From contig JAKCOZ010000003.1 of NCBI GenBank assembly GCA_022605955.1, positions 11,293,331-11,357,330 of the forward strand: 64,000 nucleotides of DNA, written 5' to 3'. The notes below the pieces were generated by a model. The model was given only the letters and a program-made list of their open reading frames with translations. It did no database searches and had not been told where the DNA came from. Shown here piece after piece: positions 1-11,799 of this stretch; position 1 is the stretch's first letter; each line of letters starts with the position of its first letter. The position numbers and the translations under genes are program-made. This DNA comes from Rallus limicola (taxonomy: Eukaryota; Chordata; Aves; Gruiformes; Rallidae).

Positions 1-2206
1 CATACTATGCAGCAGGACACCAGCAATTGGTTCAAATATCTAACTTCAATGCAAAACTCAAATCCATTGAACTTCTACAGTGGGAGTAATAGTGAGCTGA
101 ACATTCCCACCTCACACATTCAAATATTATTGAAGAATAGACACCTGTATGTGATGGCTGACCATTATCTGATTTAATCTCATTGTTTACCAATTTTGAC
201 AGCACACAGAACAACTCAGTGGAAAACCCACATGTTTCAATCCTAAAACCAAATTATTTTGCTGTGATTAAAGCTACACAAGTGATATTCAAACTCCGTA
301 AGATAATAGTAGACACTATCATGTTTTTATTCAAAACTTGCACTCAAAGTGTACCACTTGCTTCATTGTTGTGTGCAACTCAGCACAAAAAGTACTGAGT
401 CAGCTGCAGAAACACAAGAATAAAGCGTATAGGTACAATCAAAAACATTGTGTGCAGGCACAGGTTTGTATCATACGAAAGCAGCACTATATTTTCTGGT
501 CTTTGTGAGTCTGTCCATTTCTGGGAAGGCTGCATCCCAAAATGGGATTTAAAATTCAGTGCAGGATTGAAAAATACTATATATAGTCCTGCATTTTACG
601 TACATTAAGCTTAGAAATAATTTTTGAGCTGGTTGATGTTTTTCTTCAGTTTCCAAAACAGCAGTCATTCAGTTCACAACAGAGAGTGGGTGCACTGCTG
701 TTTATTTTTTCAGCCATTACAAGATTTAAGTCATCTTAGATCACTCTTTGGACTGTTCAAGTGTCACCTCTACATGTAATTTCAAATTTTTGCTAGAAAT
801 ACAGGCAATTAATAAGGGTTTAGCATTCTTTCTCTGCTTGCTGAGACCTTAAGAAGCATCTTTTGAATTAGCCAGTAATATATGACAAAATGCCTTCAGC
901 TTAGTTTAGTTTGCATGTACTTAATAATTGGTCAGTCTACTTATTCCTCCAGAGCCTTTTGAAATTTAGCTTTATTACAACCAGCTCAATTCAAGCTACT
1001 TGCATGTACATGTATTTACTACCTTCCACATCCAAATAAAACAAGACTTTACAGTACATAAGCTACTAAAGACATGAGCAGTGGGAACAATGTAACTACA
1101 ATTCTACCAAAAAAGATAACCTGAAATATTTAAAACATTTCCTGACCACTAGCAAAAAAGAGTGGCAATCAGATGCACAAAGGCCATCAAGTATCAGTGC
1201 ACCACACACAGGGAAGTAAAATTTACAGCACTCGTGCAATGCAGTATCAATATCAAATTGGCCTCTTACAATTTAGTAAAAAGTTTTGCATGTGCCTTAC
1301 ATGTAACACAATCTCGTCCAGTGCTGGTGCTGTGCTGCCTAAGAAACCAAGCTACTTCTGGTCTTAAATCCAAAAAGCAGCAGCAGCATAGATGAGTACA
1401 GAAACCGTATAGTTTCAGCGGCAAATCTGCAATATTCCCTATTTTATTGCATGATTGTAAAATAAACTTGGAGTTTGGGATTTTTCTGAACACAGAAAGT
1501 GGAATTCCTGAGTAGTCTCAGCTTAGTTTGTTGAGTAAAATCAATGTTGTAGAAGAGGAAATGCATTAATTTTAATATGGACAAGTGTACATTTAAGAAA
1601 ACATACTCAGGTTAAATTTATCAGGTTTTGAAGGTGAACACTTAACCAGGGTGATGGAGTATTTGCACCATGATATATTATCATGCTTGCAAGAATTTTA
1701 CAAATAAGCAAGGGTATAATTGGATTTATTTTTTTTTTAACAAATCAAAACAGTGCACGATGATTTATCACACTTGCCTTTTCTTAATCCAGTATATTTG
1801 GCCTGAAAATTAAAATCAAATCAAATTTTCATATATACTGGCTCTCGTATCAGACACTTGACTGTTTGGTCAAGTGTTATTATAAAGTGTTACACTGCAG
1901 ATGGCTAATCTGGAAAAATCAAAGTTAGCTTGGATCATAATCATTAGAAATGAAGAGAGGCTGGTCACTGCCAGACATTTACTACAGGAATCAGAAAAAA
2001 AGTTCCAAAGTATTTAAAAAATATTTCAAATCATTTTTCCTTTTAATAACATTTTGGGTCTGTTTTGTGATTTTTTTTTTTGAGGGATGAGGGGTACACA
2101 TTTGAACATTGCATATATTCAGATCCTTTGTACCTGCAATTAACTGGAGAACAGTAACTTTTACGGATGAGTAGCACACAATGACCTGAAGCATTACCAC
2201 TACCAG
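1..2206 (-). other. TMED7: TMED7 3' UTR and downstream flank
   Basis: No open frame resembling a protein is present. The stretch directly follows the TMED7 stop codon on the minus strand and is AT rich. Minus-strand AATAAA hexamers (TTTATT on the plus strand) occur around 971 and 1443, so several polyadenylation points are possible. The end of the transcript cannot be set from sequence alone. Confidence 0.55.
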
Positions 2207-2443
2207 TTATGATCCAACACGGGTTGTTGTGGTTCTTTTATCAGAGAAGAAGCTTTTGAGGAGAAACACCTGCCCGATACTAACGACAAGAAGAATGATT
2301 GCTTCCCCTATTGACCAGTAGGCGACCCTCGTGTTTAAATCCTCAGCCCTGCTGCGGCCCTGCGCCTCCCTCAATCGGAAGTGAGTCTGATAATCGATGA
2401 CTGACTTCAGAGCTTCATGAATTGAAACGCACGCAGACTCCAT
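2207..2443 (-). CDS. TMED7: TMED7 coding exon 3 (coiled coil, membrane anchor, tail)
   Basis: This exon begins [19 protein letters not shown] after a TAG acceptor at 2444-2446. It encodes the membrane-proximal helix, the membrane span and the cytoplasmic tail, ending with TAA at 2207-2209. The initial Met is internal to the protein, following the Gln that ends exon 2. Confidence 0.95.
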   Translation of the reverse strand: MESACVSIHEALKSVIDYQTHFRLREAQGRSRAEDLNTRVAYWSIGEAIILLVVSIGQVFLLKSFFSDKRTTTTRVGS

Positions 2444-5400
2444 CTAGGGAAGCAAACATATACACACCAGTGAATTAAGAACCCCCTAGCGCTTTTTTTT
2501 CTGAGAAGCTGTGTGATTTGCTAAGATTCATGTACACTTTGCAGGCTAAGGATTGAGTCCATTGTGAGACTGAAATACAGCAAATGCAGTAAAATTTAAC
2601 TTCCACTGATCAAACTCTAAACACAGGAATGCAACAGGGTATTAAATAGAGAAGCATGTAAAACTGCAGATCTAATAAAAAGCAATAGGTTCTGAGAATG
2701 ACTAAACAAATCTTAAATTAATGTATATTTCGGTGTAAAATGAACATCAGAAACATATCACAGCATTAGAAATGTCAGCCATCTCCCAGTTGTTAATGCC
2801 ACACATGCCAGAAAAACAGTTGCTTATAATGTTAAGATGCACACAGCATATATTAAATGCTTCTGTGTTTCACAAGTATGACATTCTTCATTGCATAATT
2901 CTCATTCTAGTGGTACTAACATCCCAGAAGTCTAAACTGAACTCAAAATGTTCTTTCAGAAAGAGGCTCTTCTGTTAGTCACATGCACAAAAAATGGTTA
3001 GAGAAGGGACAATTCTGTTACCTTTCAGTTACTGAATGCTCCATAACATAAACATGTAACATACTTAAAGAACTGCACAACCACATAGTAATTTTTCATT
3101 TAAGAGTAAGTATTACCAGTTTTCCAAGCTCTACACAATTTTTCACATAACCCACTTGCACTTTCAGTTTATCTTCTGTAATTAAGTCAGTACCCCCACC
3201 GTGTTTTAATCACCACAAGATTAATCAATAGATCTTCAAAAGACTTAATTTCTAGCCAAGAGTTTGTTTTTCTGACCACAAGATTAATCAATAGATCTTC
3301 AAAAGACTTAATTTCTAGCCAAGAGTTTGTTTCTCTGCTTAAGGCTTAAAATTACTATTTCCTACAGATCAAGCAGCACAACCTACCATAAAAGGAAATG
3401 TTTAATATCCTGGTAGGACCACTCTCAGTTACTTCTAACTGTGTCTGACCACCTTTTCAAGTTGACTCTCATGACAGGTGCTTAAGCAAGCCTAAAGATA
3501 TTCCTCTCAACCAAATTCAGGAAGAGGTTTTCCAAACTAAGTTCTGCCATTGGTATCACCGATGACATTATAGAGCTCTCCTAGTCTGCATAAGGGATCT
3601 GAACACAGTCACTCTTACTTAGGGAATTTACCTTTTAACTGTCTTACTGAACATGTAACTTTCCCCTTCCCAAATACCTTATTTGCATCGGGTATGCTAT
3701 AACACAGCGATAAACTGTGCTCTCAAAACCCCTGTGCTGATGGCAAGACAGCGAAAGTAAAAAGCAGATGTAACAGAACACACAGACTGAAGGGAATGAA
3801 GACTAACATAAGAGACAGAAAGATCAAGAATCAGAGAACAAAAGAAAGCAGAGCAGAAGAGTGACAAGAAGCCATTCGGGAAAGGGAGCAAGAAGAGCTC
3901 GAAAGGCTGAAAGCCATTCGGCTCTGCCCACTCAATAAGGTAGCAGTGGGAGCGGAAACTGCGACTTGTGTCAGCACAGGTGGGTGCTCTTGTCCTCCCC
4001 AGGTAACTTGCCCTGACACCAACACATACATGGTCCTCAATAGGAAACGGGCTTCCCATGCAAAGGCTGTTACAACCCAGACAGAGGGTCTGCTCCATAA
4101 TGTGGCAGTTCAGGTTTCCGACTGCCAGGAGTGCCTCAGCCTGCCACTGCCAGGGAAGGATGTGACTTGCGTGCGGTGTGAGCAGCTGGACGAGCAGCTC
4201 AACCCTGTTGTGGAGCTTAGGGAGAAGGTAGATAGACTGCAGACCATCAGAGAATGCGAGCGGGAGATAGACTGGTGGAGCGACTCTCTGCGAGAAAGGC
4301 GTAGAGATTGCACTTCCCAAACTGAGGGAGTATTGGGAGAAATGGTCCCTCTCTCTCACCGTAGTCAAGCAGAAAGAGACAACTTGAGAGGAGAGGAGGA
4401 ATGGCAGCAGGTTTCAGCCCGGCATTGCAGGCGACCCCCATCCCGACCTACCTCGGTTCCCCTGGTCCCTCTCTGTAACAGGTATGAAGCCCTGAAACCA
4501 GAGGGAGACGTGAGTGATGATGATACGGGAGCGCTGCCACCAAGCTTGCCCAAGGTAAGGTGGACGGCCCCACGTTTGAAGACTGCTTCCTCCAGGAGAG
4601 AAAGGAGGGTGATAGTTGTGGGTGACTCTCTTCTGAGAGGAACAGAGGGCCCAATATGTCGGCCTGACCCTACCCATAGGGAGGTGTGCTGCCTTCCCGG
4701 GGCACGGATCAGGGATATTTCTAGAAAACTCCCTAGTCTTATCTACCCCTCTGATTATTATCCTTTATTGGTAGTTCAGACTGGTAGTGATGGGATTGCT
4801 GATACAAGCCTGAGGACTATAAAAAACGATTTTAAGAGGCTGGGGAAGTTAGTCGATGGAGAGGGCATACAAGTTGTGTTTGCCAGTATTCCTTTGGTGG
4901 CAGGGGCAAACACTGAGATAAGTAGAAAAGGTCATCTTATAAATGAATGGCTGAGAGGCTGGTGCGGACGCAAAAATTTTGGATTCCTTGATCACGGGGC
5001 AGTCTATTTGGCACCTGGCCTGATGACAACTGATGGGAATTGCCTGTCTCCGAAAGGGAAACGGATACTTGCACAGGAGCTGGCAGGACTTGTAGAGAGG
5101 GCTTTAAACTAGATAGGAAGGGGGAAGGGGATAAAGCCAGGTCTGCTAGAGATCGGCCTGGGGAAATGGTATTGGGATTAGAAGAGAGGCAAGGGGCTCA
5201 GCTGAGGTGCATCTACACTAACGCACGCAGCATGGGCAACAAGCAAGAAGAGTTGGAAGCCATAGTGCGGCAGGCAAACTATGACCTGGTGGCCATAACA
5301 GAAACATGGTGGGATTGCTCCCATGACTGGAGTGCTGCAATGGATGGCTACAAACTCTTCAGGAGAGATAGGCAAGGAAGGAGGGGTGGTGGTGTGGCCC

Positions 5401-8400
5401 TTTACGTTAGGGAATCCCTTCCTGCTACTGAGATTGTGACTGGGGATGATAACATTGAATCCCTATGGGTAAAGATCAGAGGAAGGGCTGACAAGGCAGA
5501 CATCCTGGTGGGCGTCTGTTACAGACCGCCAAACCAGGATGAAGAGACAGATGAGGTGTTTTACAAACAGCTGGCACGAGCTGCACGGTCATTAGCCCTT
5601 GTCCTCATGGGGGACTTCAACTTCCCTGACATTTGCTGGGAGTACAGCACAGCACAGAAGAAGCAGCCTAGGAGGTTTTTGGAGTGCATAGAGGATGCCT
5701 TCCTCATGCAGCTGGTCAGAGAGCCCACAAGAGGAACTGCCCCGCTAGACTTGCTGTTCGTGAACAGGGAAGGTCTGGTAGGAGATGTGAAGGTTGGGGG
5801 CTGCCTTGGACAGAGTGACCATGAAATGATACTCTATTCATGGTGGAGCTTGGAGGGGGAATAGTAAAACTGCTACCTTAGACTTCCGGAGGGCGGACTT
5901 TGATTTGTTCAAGAGACTGGTAGGGGGAGTCCCTTGGCATTCAGTCTTAGCGAACAAAGGGGTACAAGAGAGCTGGTTGCTCTTCAAGAAGGAAGTCTTA
6001 AGGGCGCAGGAGCAGGCGGTCCCCCTGAGCCGCAAAATGAGCCAGCGGGGAAGAAGACCGGCGTGGATGAATAGGGAGTTATTCTTGAAGCTCTGGGAGA
6101 AAAAGAGAATCTACCACCTGTGGAAGGAGGGACAGGCAACTGAGAATGAATTCAAAGAAGTTGTCAGGATATGTAGAGGTGAAATCAGAAAGGCAAAAGC
6201 CCAGCTTGAATTTAACCTGGCCGCTGGGGTGAAAAGGAATAACAAACTCTTTTATAAGTACATTAACAGTAAGAGGAGGACAAAGGAGAATATCCACTCA
6301 TTACTGGATGAGGCTGGGAATGTGATCACTGAGGATAAGGATAAGGCGGAGGTTCTGAATGCCTTCTTCACGTCTGTCTTTAAAGGTCAGACCAGTTATC
6401 CTCAGGGTACTCCTCTCTCTGACCTGGTAGTCTCGGCTGGGGAGCATGCTAACTCCCCTGTGATTCTGGAAGAGACGGTCAGAGACTTCCTACTCAAACT
6501 GGACTGCCACAAGTCCATGGGGCCGGATGAGATCCACCCGAGAGTGCTGAGGGAACTGGCAGAGGTGGTAGCCGAGCCGCTTTCCATTATCTATCAACTC
6601 TCCTTGTTGACTGGTGAGGTCCCGGAAGACTGGAGGCTCGCCAATGTGACTCCCATTTACAAGAAAGGTTGTAAGGAGGATCCGGGGAACTACAGGCCTG
6701 TTAGCCTGACCTCGGTTCCAGGGAAGGTTATGGAACAGATAGTCTTGAGGGAGATCATGCGGCATGTGCGGGATGGCCGGGGGATCAGGCCTAGCCAGCA
6801 TGGGTTCATGAAGGGCAGGTCCTGTATGACCAACCTGATCTCCTTCTATGACCTAGTGACCCATCTGCTGGATGAGGGAAAGGCTGTTGATGTGGTCTAC
6901 CTAGACCTTTGACACTGTCTCCCACGGTATTCTCCTGCAGAAGCTGGCAACCCGTGGCTTGGATGGGTACACCCTCGGTTGGGTAAGGAGCTGGCTGGAG
7001 GGCCGGGCTCAGAGAGTGGTAGTAAATGGAGTTAAATCCAGCTGGCGACCGGTCACGAGTGGTGTTCCCCAGGGCTCAGTGCTGGGGCCTGTCCTCTTCA
7101 ATATCTTTATTGATGACCTAGATGAGGGCATTGAGTGCACCCTCAGTAAGTTTGCAGATGACACTAAATTGGCTGGGAGTGTGGATCTGCCTGGGGGTAG
7201 CGAGGCCCTACAGAGGGATCTGGACAGGCTTGAGAGCTGGGCTGAAGTAAATGGCATGAGGTTCAACAAGAGCAAGTGCCGAGTCCTGCACTTTGGCCAC
7301 AACAACCCCAGGCAGCGCTATAGGCTTGGGGCGGAGTGGCTGGAAGACTGTGTGGAGGAAAGGGACCTGGGGGTACTGATTGATGCACGGCTGAACATGA
7401 GCCGACAGTGTGCGCGGGTGACCAAGAAGGCCAACGGCGTCCTGGCTTGCATCAAAAACAGTGTTACTAGTAGGGACAGGGAGGGAATTGTCCCCCTGTA
7501 CTCAGCACTTGTGAGGCCGCATCTCGAGTACTGTGTTCAGTTTTGGGCCCCTCACTACAGGAAAGACATTGAGGCCCTGGAACGCGTTCAGAGGAGGGCT
7601 ACTAAGCTGGTGAGGGGTCTGGAACACAGGCCTTACGAGGAGCGGCTGAGGGAGCTGGGATTGTTTAGCCTGGAGAAGAGGAGGCTCAGGGGAGACCTTA
7701 CAGCTCTCTATAACTTCCTGAAGGGAGGTTGTGGTGAGCTGGGGGTCGGCCTCTTCTCCCGTGTAGACAGTGATAGAACTAGAGGGAATGGTGTCAAGCT
7801 GCGCCAGGGGAGATTCAGGCTGGACATTAGGAAGCACTACTTCTCAGAAAGGGTAGTCAGGCACTGGAATGCACTGCCCAGGGAGGTGGTGGAGTCACCA
7901 ACCCTGGGGGTGTTCAAGGAGAGACTGGATGTTGTATTGAGGGATATGGTTTAGTGGGAGCTGGTAGTAATAGGTGAATGGTTGGACTGGATGATCTTTT
8001 AGGTCTTTTCCAACCTTGATAATTCTGTGATTCTGTGATTCTGTGAAGAAGACATAGGTAAGAGCTGTAGTTGAATTAACAGAAACTTATCACAGATCTC
8101 AGCTACTGCAGACTCGAGTGAGGTAAATTCAAGCGAGATTGGCATTTGGGAAGTGATATATACATCACTGAGTCCAGGCTAGCAAAATAATCACTATGTC
8201 CAGAATTCTTTCATGGTTGTTTAAAATCGAGGTTTGGAGATGATTATACTCTATGAACTTCAGTGGGAATTAAAGAAGCAAGTGTTTCAAGGGAAGTTTT
8301 GATGGATTTAGATTGGATAGAGGTGATTCAAAACTGTAACATCCAGCTAATAAACTAATAATGCTCTGACACTTTGTAGTGTCTTATAAAGGAAAAATAT

Positions 8401-11400
8401 CTAGAAGCCAGTTAAATATAGCTGGTTTCATTAATTTGTGTGTTTCGCTAGAATTTTCTTCTCCATTTTAAAAATGGGGTTTAGATGGTAGGCCAATTTA
8501 TGTCCTACCCCAAAAAGGACTCTGCCATTTTAAATATAAAAACAATTCCAAGGTTTCTCCAAAGTCTGGAAATTTTTAAAACCCTGATCCACCAATATTT
8601 ACACTTTGTGAAATCAAGAGGCACAGAATCATGGGATTAAAAGGAAGCTCCAGTAACACACAGACACACACACAAAAGAAAAAAAAAAAAAAAAAGAGAT
8701 AGTGCCCTAGAGTTTAAGATTTAAGTTACTACCTTAATTTTCTGTTAAGTACTTGGTGAGTTCTTCTCAGCTCTGTTCTATAAATCCTATTTTCAGAAAT
8801 AAATCTTATTTGTAGTAATTCAGCTTATTTTAAAAGCTCCAGTCCATTTATCTTCGAAAGTGATAGATACCTAATGCAGCTGACAATGAAAAAAAACAAA
8901 ACCTGCCTCCACCTAGCAGCTTCTGTCAAACACAACAGCATTTTACCTGGGTAAGTGCAGTTACTCTGTTCTCACTAGGAAACAGTGGTGGATCTTCTCC
9001 GACCTGGAAATCGAAGTACACAGTTTTGTGTGTGAAGGTAGAGAATTCGTTGCTGAAGCAGAATTTGTATGTTCCGTTTCTGGATGCAGTAAACGTGAAG
9101 CTATCATATTGTTTTTTCATCTCCTTGTACAGTACAATGCCATCAGGATCTTCCAATCGACAGTCAACATCATAATGACCTCCAGTGATTACCTGAAAAT
9201 AAAACCCAAGAAATTAGCTTTTTAACAAATCATTTCTTCTAAGAAGCATAATTTGTTAAGTGGTACTGCAAATTTAGTTTCAGTATGTGCAAGGTCAACT
9301 GTATTTTCAAACCCCTCACAAGACCAATTTTAGTTAGTTATAAATGTGCAACAGTAATGGCTGTAGATGAAATGATGGGGCAGCAAAGATAATACTGTAA
9401 CCAATCAACCATTTGCTGTATCCACAAGTGCTCCACAGAATTTATTTAGCCAGAGATTGCTGACATGCAGCAAGATAGCTACTTTCTGTATGGCCAGAAG
9501 AGTGTAACTACCCTATTGGTACAAGCCACTTGTGGCCACAGGAATGGCATTCGACCAGTAGAACAAGTATTTCAACCTGTCTTCACATGTGCTTGTGAAC
9601 AGAGCAATGCTCTGAGGGGGATCTGCTGCTTCCCTCTGCAAGGGACTCAAAATTTCTCTGTTGTCTCAAGTTTTTTTCCAGGCTTTGATTACTGTTGGTC
9701 TACAACATACTGCTCTGTGGAGCAGCTTAGGTATTCAAAACTTGGGTGTTCTGATGGATCTTATGCTACTAGTGGTTTTACACTTAATACTTGCTCCAAA
9801 CTTTTCTGCTTTTAAGATAAAAGAATGCTAAAGGAGGAAGAGACTTATATCTAAAGGGAAGTCCTTTTCATACATATGCAGAAATCACTGAAATGCTGCC
9901 CTGAGCATCCACATGTCAGTTCACACAGTATAACTTGAACTTACACCAGTCGATTTAGGTATCAAGTTATTAAAGGTAATATTAATGGCACAACTGAAAT
10001 AACAAGAGATCGAAGCAGCAGCTGCTCCATGAACAGGAAGTTTTAAAAATACTCAGTTGGTAAGCAGTATCTTCAGAGTTTTTCAAAAAAATGTGATGAC
10101 ATGAAAGAAAGACCAAAAACGTGCTGCACTGGATCTCTGGATGTCTCTCCTTGGATGTCTGCAACTACTTGAGAATTTCATACAGAAATGCTTACCTGGT
10201 TGCAAGGAAAAACGCAGAGTAAGATCTTCTATACTGAGGTGATGGCTCATTTTTAAATTATGATGTGAAATTTCACAAGGTGTACTTTTTACCAGTTACA
10301 CAGAGGTCACTCACATTCAGTAATATCACATACTCTGGAAGGGCCAGTTTATATATACACAGTAAAGATTTGCCAGAGCTTTAAAATTTTCCTTGTTTGA
10401 GCTTGTTTGAGCCTCCTCTCAGCTTTAATACATAGTGGCAAAGCACACACAGAGAAAACTTCAGCCTACTGCAGGCTGTCATAATCCAGACTTTTCACAG
10501 CACTACTCCTCATCACCAGTGAAGTGATAACAGTAGGCTGATCTGTACAGAAACCTCCAACTCTATTCACTTCAGAACAAGGTACACCACAGGGAAGACT
10601 TTGTGAAAGTTAACAGACATGAGACATTTGGGAAGGAAAAAAAGATGTATTTAAGATCAAACTAGAACACGTAGGACAGAATAACAAGGACCAGTATTTG
10701 GCAGCAACACTCCCCAAAACAGAGAGGCAGGCCAGCAGACAGGAAACAAAAAACCCCCCGAATCCCACAGGACTTCAGTAAGTCGGACCATAAAATTACA
10801 CAGCCCCTTGAAGCATTGTGATTCCCATCGGCAAGGTTTTTTTTCCCCTTGTTGCTGCTGTACTGTCAGTGACTTCATCACCTGAAGTGGCAGAATGAAA
10901 GGCTCAAACTCTGTGGATACACTCAAAAACTGTCAGGACTTGATGCTGCTCGAAGCTGCAAAACTTGCTCCATCATGATGGATGCACGTTCAAACCATTA
11001 GAAACTGTGCATCCTCACTTACTACACGTTAACCACAGCCTTCAGTACGCCATCAGTTGCTGCATTTCATATTTTTCTGTAAGATTACTGTTTTGCTCTA
11101 CCCCTGGGTTACGTTGTTATTAATGTGTGCCTATCCCATCTCTTCCTACTGCTTGCTACAAGATTCCCTGTATATGTCACACTCTGAAATAAGAGGCACT
11201 AGCTCCTCACGCTGTATCGTGGCCATCACACAAACCCTTCACAAACAGCAAGGAAATTGCTTCTGTGCCAACGTGCTGGGCCAGGGAGCTTTCGGTACTC
11301 TCCGTGCTGCTCTGAAGTGCCGCTGAGACACGGCGATCAGGATAAAAGCCACGGCCAGTTTTCTGGGCCACCTCTACACGCCTCAGCCAGGGGCTCAACC

Positions 11401-11799
11401 CGCGCCTCCCCGCCGCGCGTACCACAGCACGCAGCTATTTCCTCGGCTGAGCAATGAAGCCGCTTCGGCGAGGGAGCCTCTCGGGGGGAACGGAGCCTCT
11501 CGGCTCCCTCTCCACCACAAGCTCCCCGGCGGCGGGCCGGGCTCCGGGATGGCGGCCCGGCTCCGCCAGCGCGGCCCGCCCAGGCCCGGGGCGGCGCCTC
11601 CCCGCGAGGCTGCCCTGCGCCGCCCGGCTACCTGGAACTCGAGGGTGCACTTGGTGCCCTGGGCGATCTCCTCGTAGAAGCACTGCTTGGCGTTGTCGGG
11701 CAGCTCGAAGGTGATCTCGGAGGCCCGCGCGGTGCAGGCCGCCAGCACCAACAGGAACAACAGCGGCAGCCGCCCCGCCCGGGAACCCAGAAGCGGCAT
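2207..11799 (-). CDS. TMED7: TMED7, transmembrane p24 trafficking protein 7 (three coding exons)
   Basis: Coding exons are 11632-11799, 8947-9192 and 2207-2443. They join in phase to 216 codons, close to the mammalian length. p24 proteins are type I membrane cargo receptors that cycle between ER and Golgi in COPII and COPI vesicles. Residues 1-27 are a signal peptide. A GOLD domain follows, beginning [15 protein letters not shown]; its cysteine pair is visible in KQCFYEE and KFCFSNE. Next come a coiled-coil stalk (exon 3 start), one membrane segment ([15 protein letters not shown]) and a short tail with the FF sorting motif, ending RTTTTRVGS. The start ATG lies in a CpG island and is followed directly by a hydrophobic signal. 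Exon joins have consensus GT/AG sites. The C-terminal tail ending is the hallmark of TMED7 among p24 paralogs. The second intron hosts a large antisense CR1, and an ERV lies just upstream. In mammals TICAM2 lies next downstream; here that would be off the left edge. Confidence 0.96.
2444..3690 (-). other. TMED7: TMED7 intron 2, part downstream of the CR1
   Basis: This is AT-rich intron sequence. The only structure recognised is a 63-bp tandem duplication at 3212-3337, listed separately. Confidence 0.7.
3212..3337. repeat. 63-bp tandem direct duplication
   Basis: Two head-to-tail copies, 3212-3274 and 3275-3337, each beginning ACCACAAGATTAATC. They differ at about one base near the end (TTTTTCTG versus TTTCTCTG). 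This near identity suggests a recent duplication within TMED7 intron 2. No coding role is visible. Confidence 0.93.
3946..5112 (+). CDS. CR1 ORF1 protein (zinc-finger and esterase-like)
   Basis: This is an open frame of 388 codons inside the CR1. The N-terminal part has paired cysteines (CQEC at about residues 60-63, CVRC further on) and a heptad-like [18 protein letters not shown] segment, which fits the known zinc-finger and coiled-coil module of CR1 ORF1. The C-terminal third resembles an SGNH/GDSL-type esterase: [11 protein letters not shown] carries the presumed nucleophile serine. The later blocks look damaged: QTGSDG stands where G-x-N-D is usual, and DGNCLS has Cys where the catalytic His is expected. 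The frame is open but probably lacks esterase activity. The role of this domain in CR1 is not firmly known; RNA or lipid association has been proposed for related elements. Confidence 0.85.
   Translation: MGAETATCVSTGGCSCPPQVTCPDTNTYMVLNRKRASHAKAVTTQTEGLLHNVAVQVSDCQECLSLPLPGKDVTCVRCEQLDEQLNPVVELREKVDRLQTIRECEREIDWWSDSLRERRRDCTSQTEGVLGEMVPLSHRSQAERDNLRGEEEWQQVSARHCRRPPSRPTSVPLVPLCNRYEALKPEGDVSDDDTGALPPSLPKVRWTAPRLKTASSRRERRVIVVGDSLLRGTEGPICRPDPTHREVCCLPGARIRDISRKLPSLIYPSDYYPLLVVQTGSDGIADTSLRTIKNDFKRLGKLVDGEGIQVVFASIPLVAGANTEISRKGHLINEWLRGWCGRKNFGFLDHGAVYLAPGLMTTDGNCLSPKGKRILAQELAGLVERALN
5166..7954 (+). pseudogene. CR1 ORF2 (endonuclease and reverse transcriptase), two frameshifts
   Basis: Three consecutive open segments form one LINE polyprotein. 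5166-5864 is the apurinic-type endonuclease ([37 protein letters not shown]). 5905-6912 is the linker and first half of reverse transcriptase ([38 protein letters not shown]). 6959-7954 holds the second half, including [20 protein letters not shown] and the catalytic FADD box, then the C-terminal domain. Frame changes occur near 5855-5865 and 6905-6915. The few lesions suggest a fairly young copy. It cannot make full-length ORF2 as it stands. Confidence 0.92.
8048..8946 (-). other. TMED7: TMED7 intron 2, part upstream of the CR1
   Basis: This is intron sequence between the CR1 3' end and exon 2. A CA-rich then A-rich simple repeat lies at about 8660-8697. Nothing else was recognised. Confidence 0.7.
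8947..9192 (-). CDS. TMED7: TMED7 coding exon 2
   Basis: This exon encodes 82 residues, from [20 protein letters not shown] to NRVTALTQ, completing the GOLD domain. The acceptor is a pyrimidine stretch ending in CAG at 9193-9195, and the donor CAG|GTAAAA lies at 8946. Both joins are phase 0, so the exon could be skipped without shifting the frame, but that would delete the GOLD core. Confidence 0.95.
9193..11631 (-). other. TMED7: TMED7 intron 1
   Basis: This intron runs between coding exons 1 and 2. It is ordinary AT-rich sequence that turns GC rich from about 11.4 kb. Open frames here (for example 9465-9815) have no recognisable domain and are taken as chance. Confidence 0.8.

Larger units (their letters stand above)
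3700..8047 (+). mobile_element. Nearly full-length CR1 LINE, antisense in TMED7 intron 2
   Basis: This is a CR1 non-LTR retrotransposon. ORF1 (3946-5112) and a frameshifted ORF2 (about 5166-7954) encode an endonuclease and a reverse transcriptase. The 3' end is the diagnostic short UTR with repeated ATTCTGTG units at about 8020-8045 instead of a poly(A) tail. Most CR1 copies are short 3' fragments, so a copy of about 4.3 kb that keeps ORF1 is uncommon. The 5' edge is approximate. A short repeat (AGCCATTCGG at 3871 and 3910) lies in the 5' UTR. The element opposes TMED7 transcription. Confidence 0.93.

Noticed and set aside
3697..4677. Minus-strand open frames opposite CR1 ORF1 (for example 223 codons at 3697-4368)
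   Set aside because: They are shadows of the plus-strand CR1 ORF1, with no domain or conserved motif.
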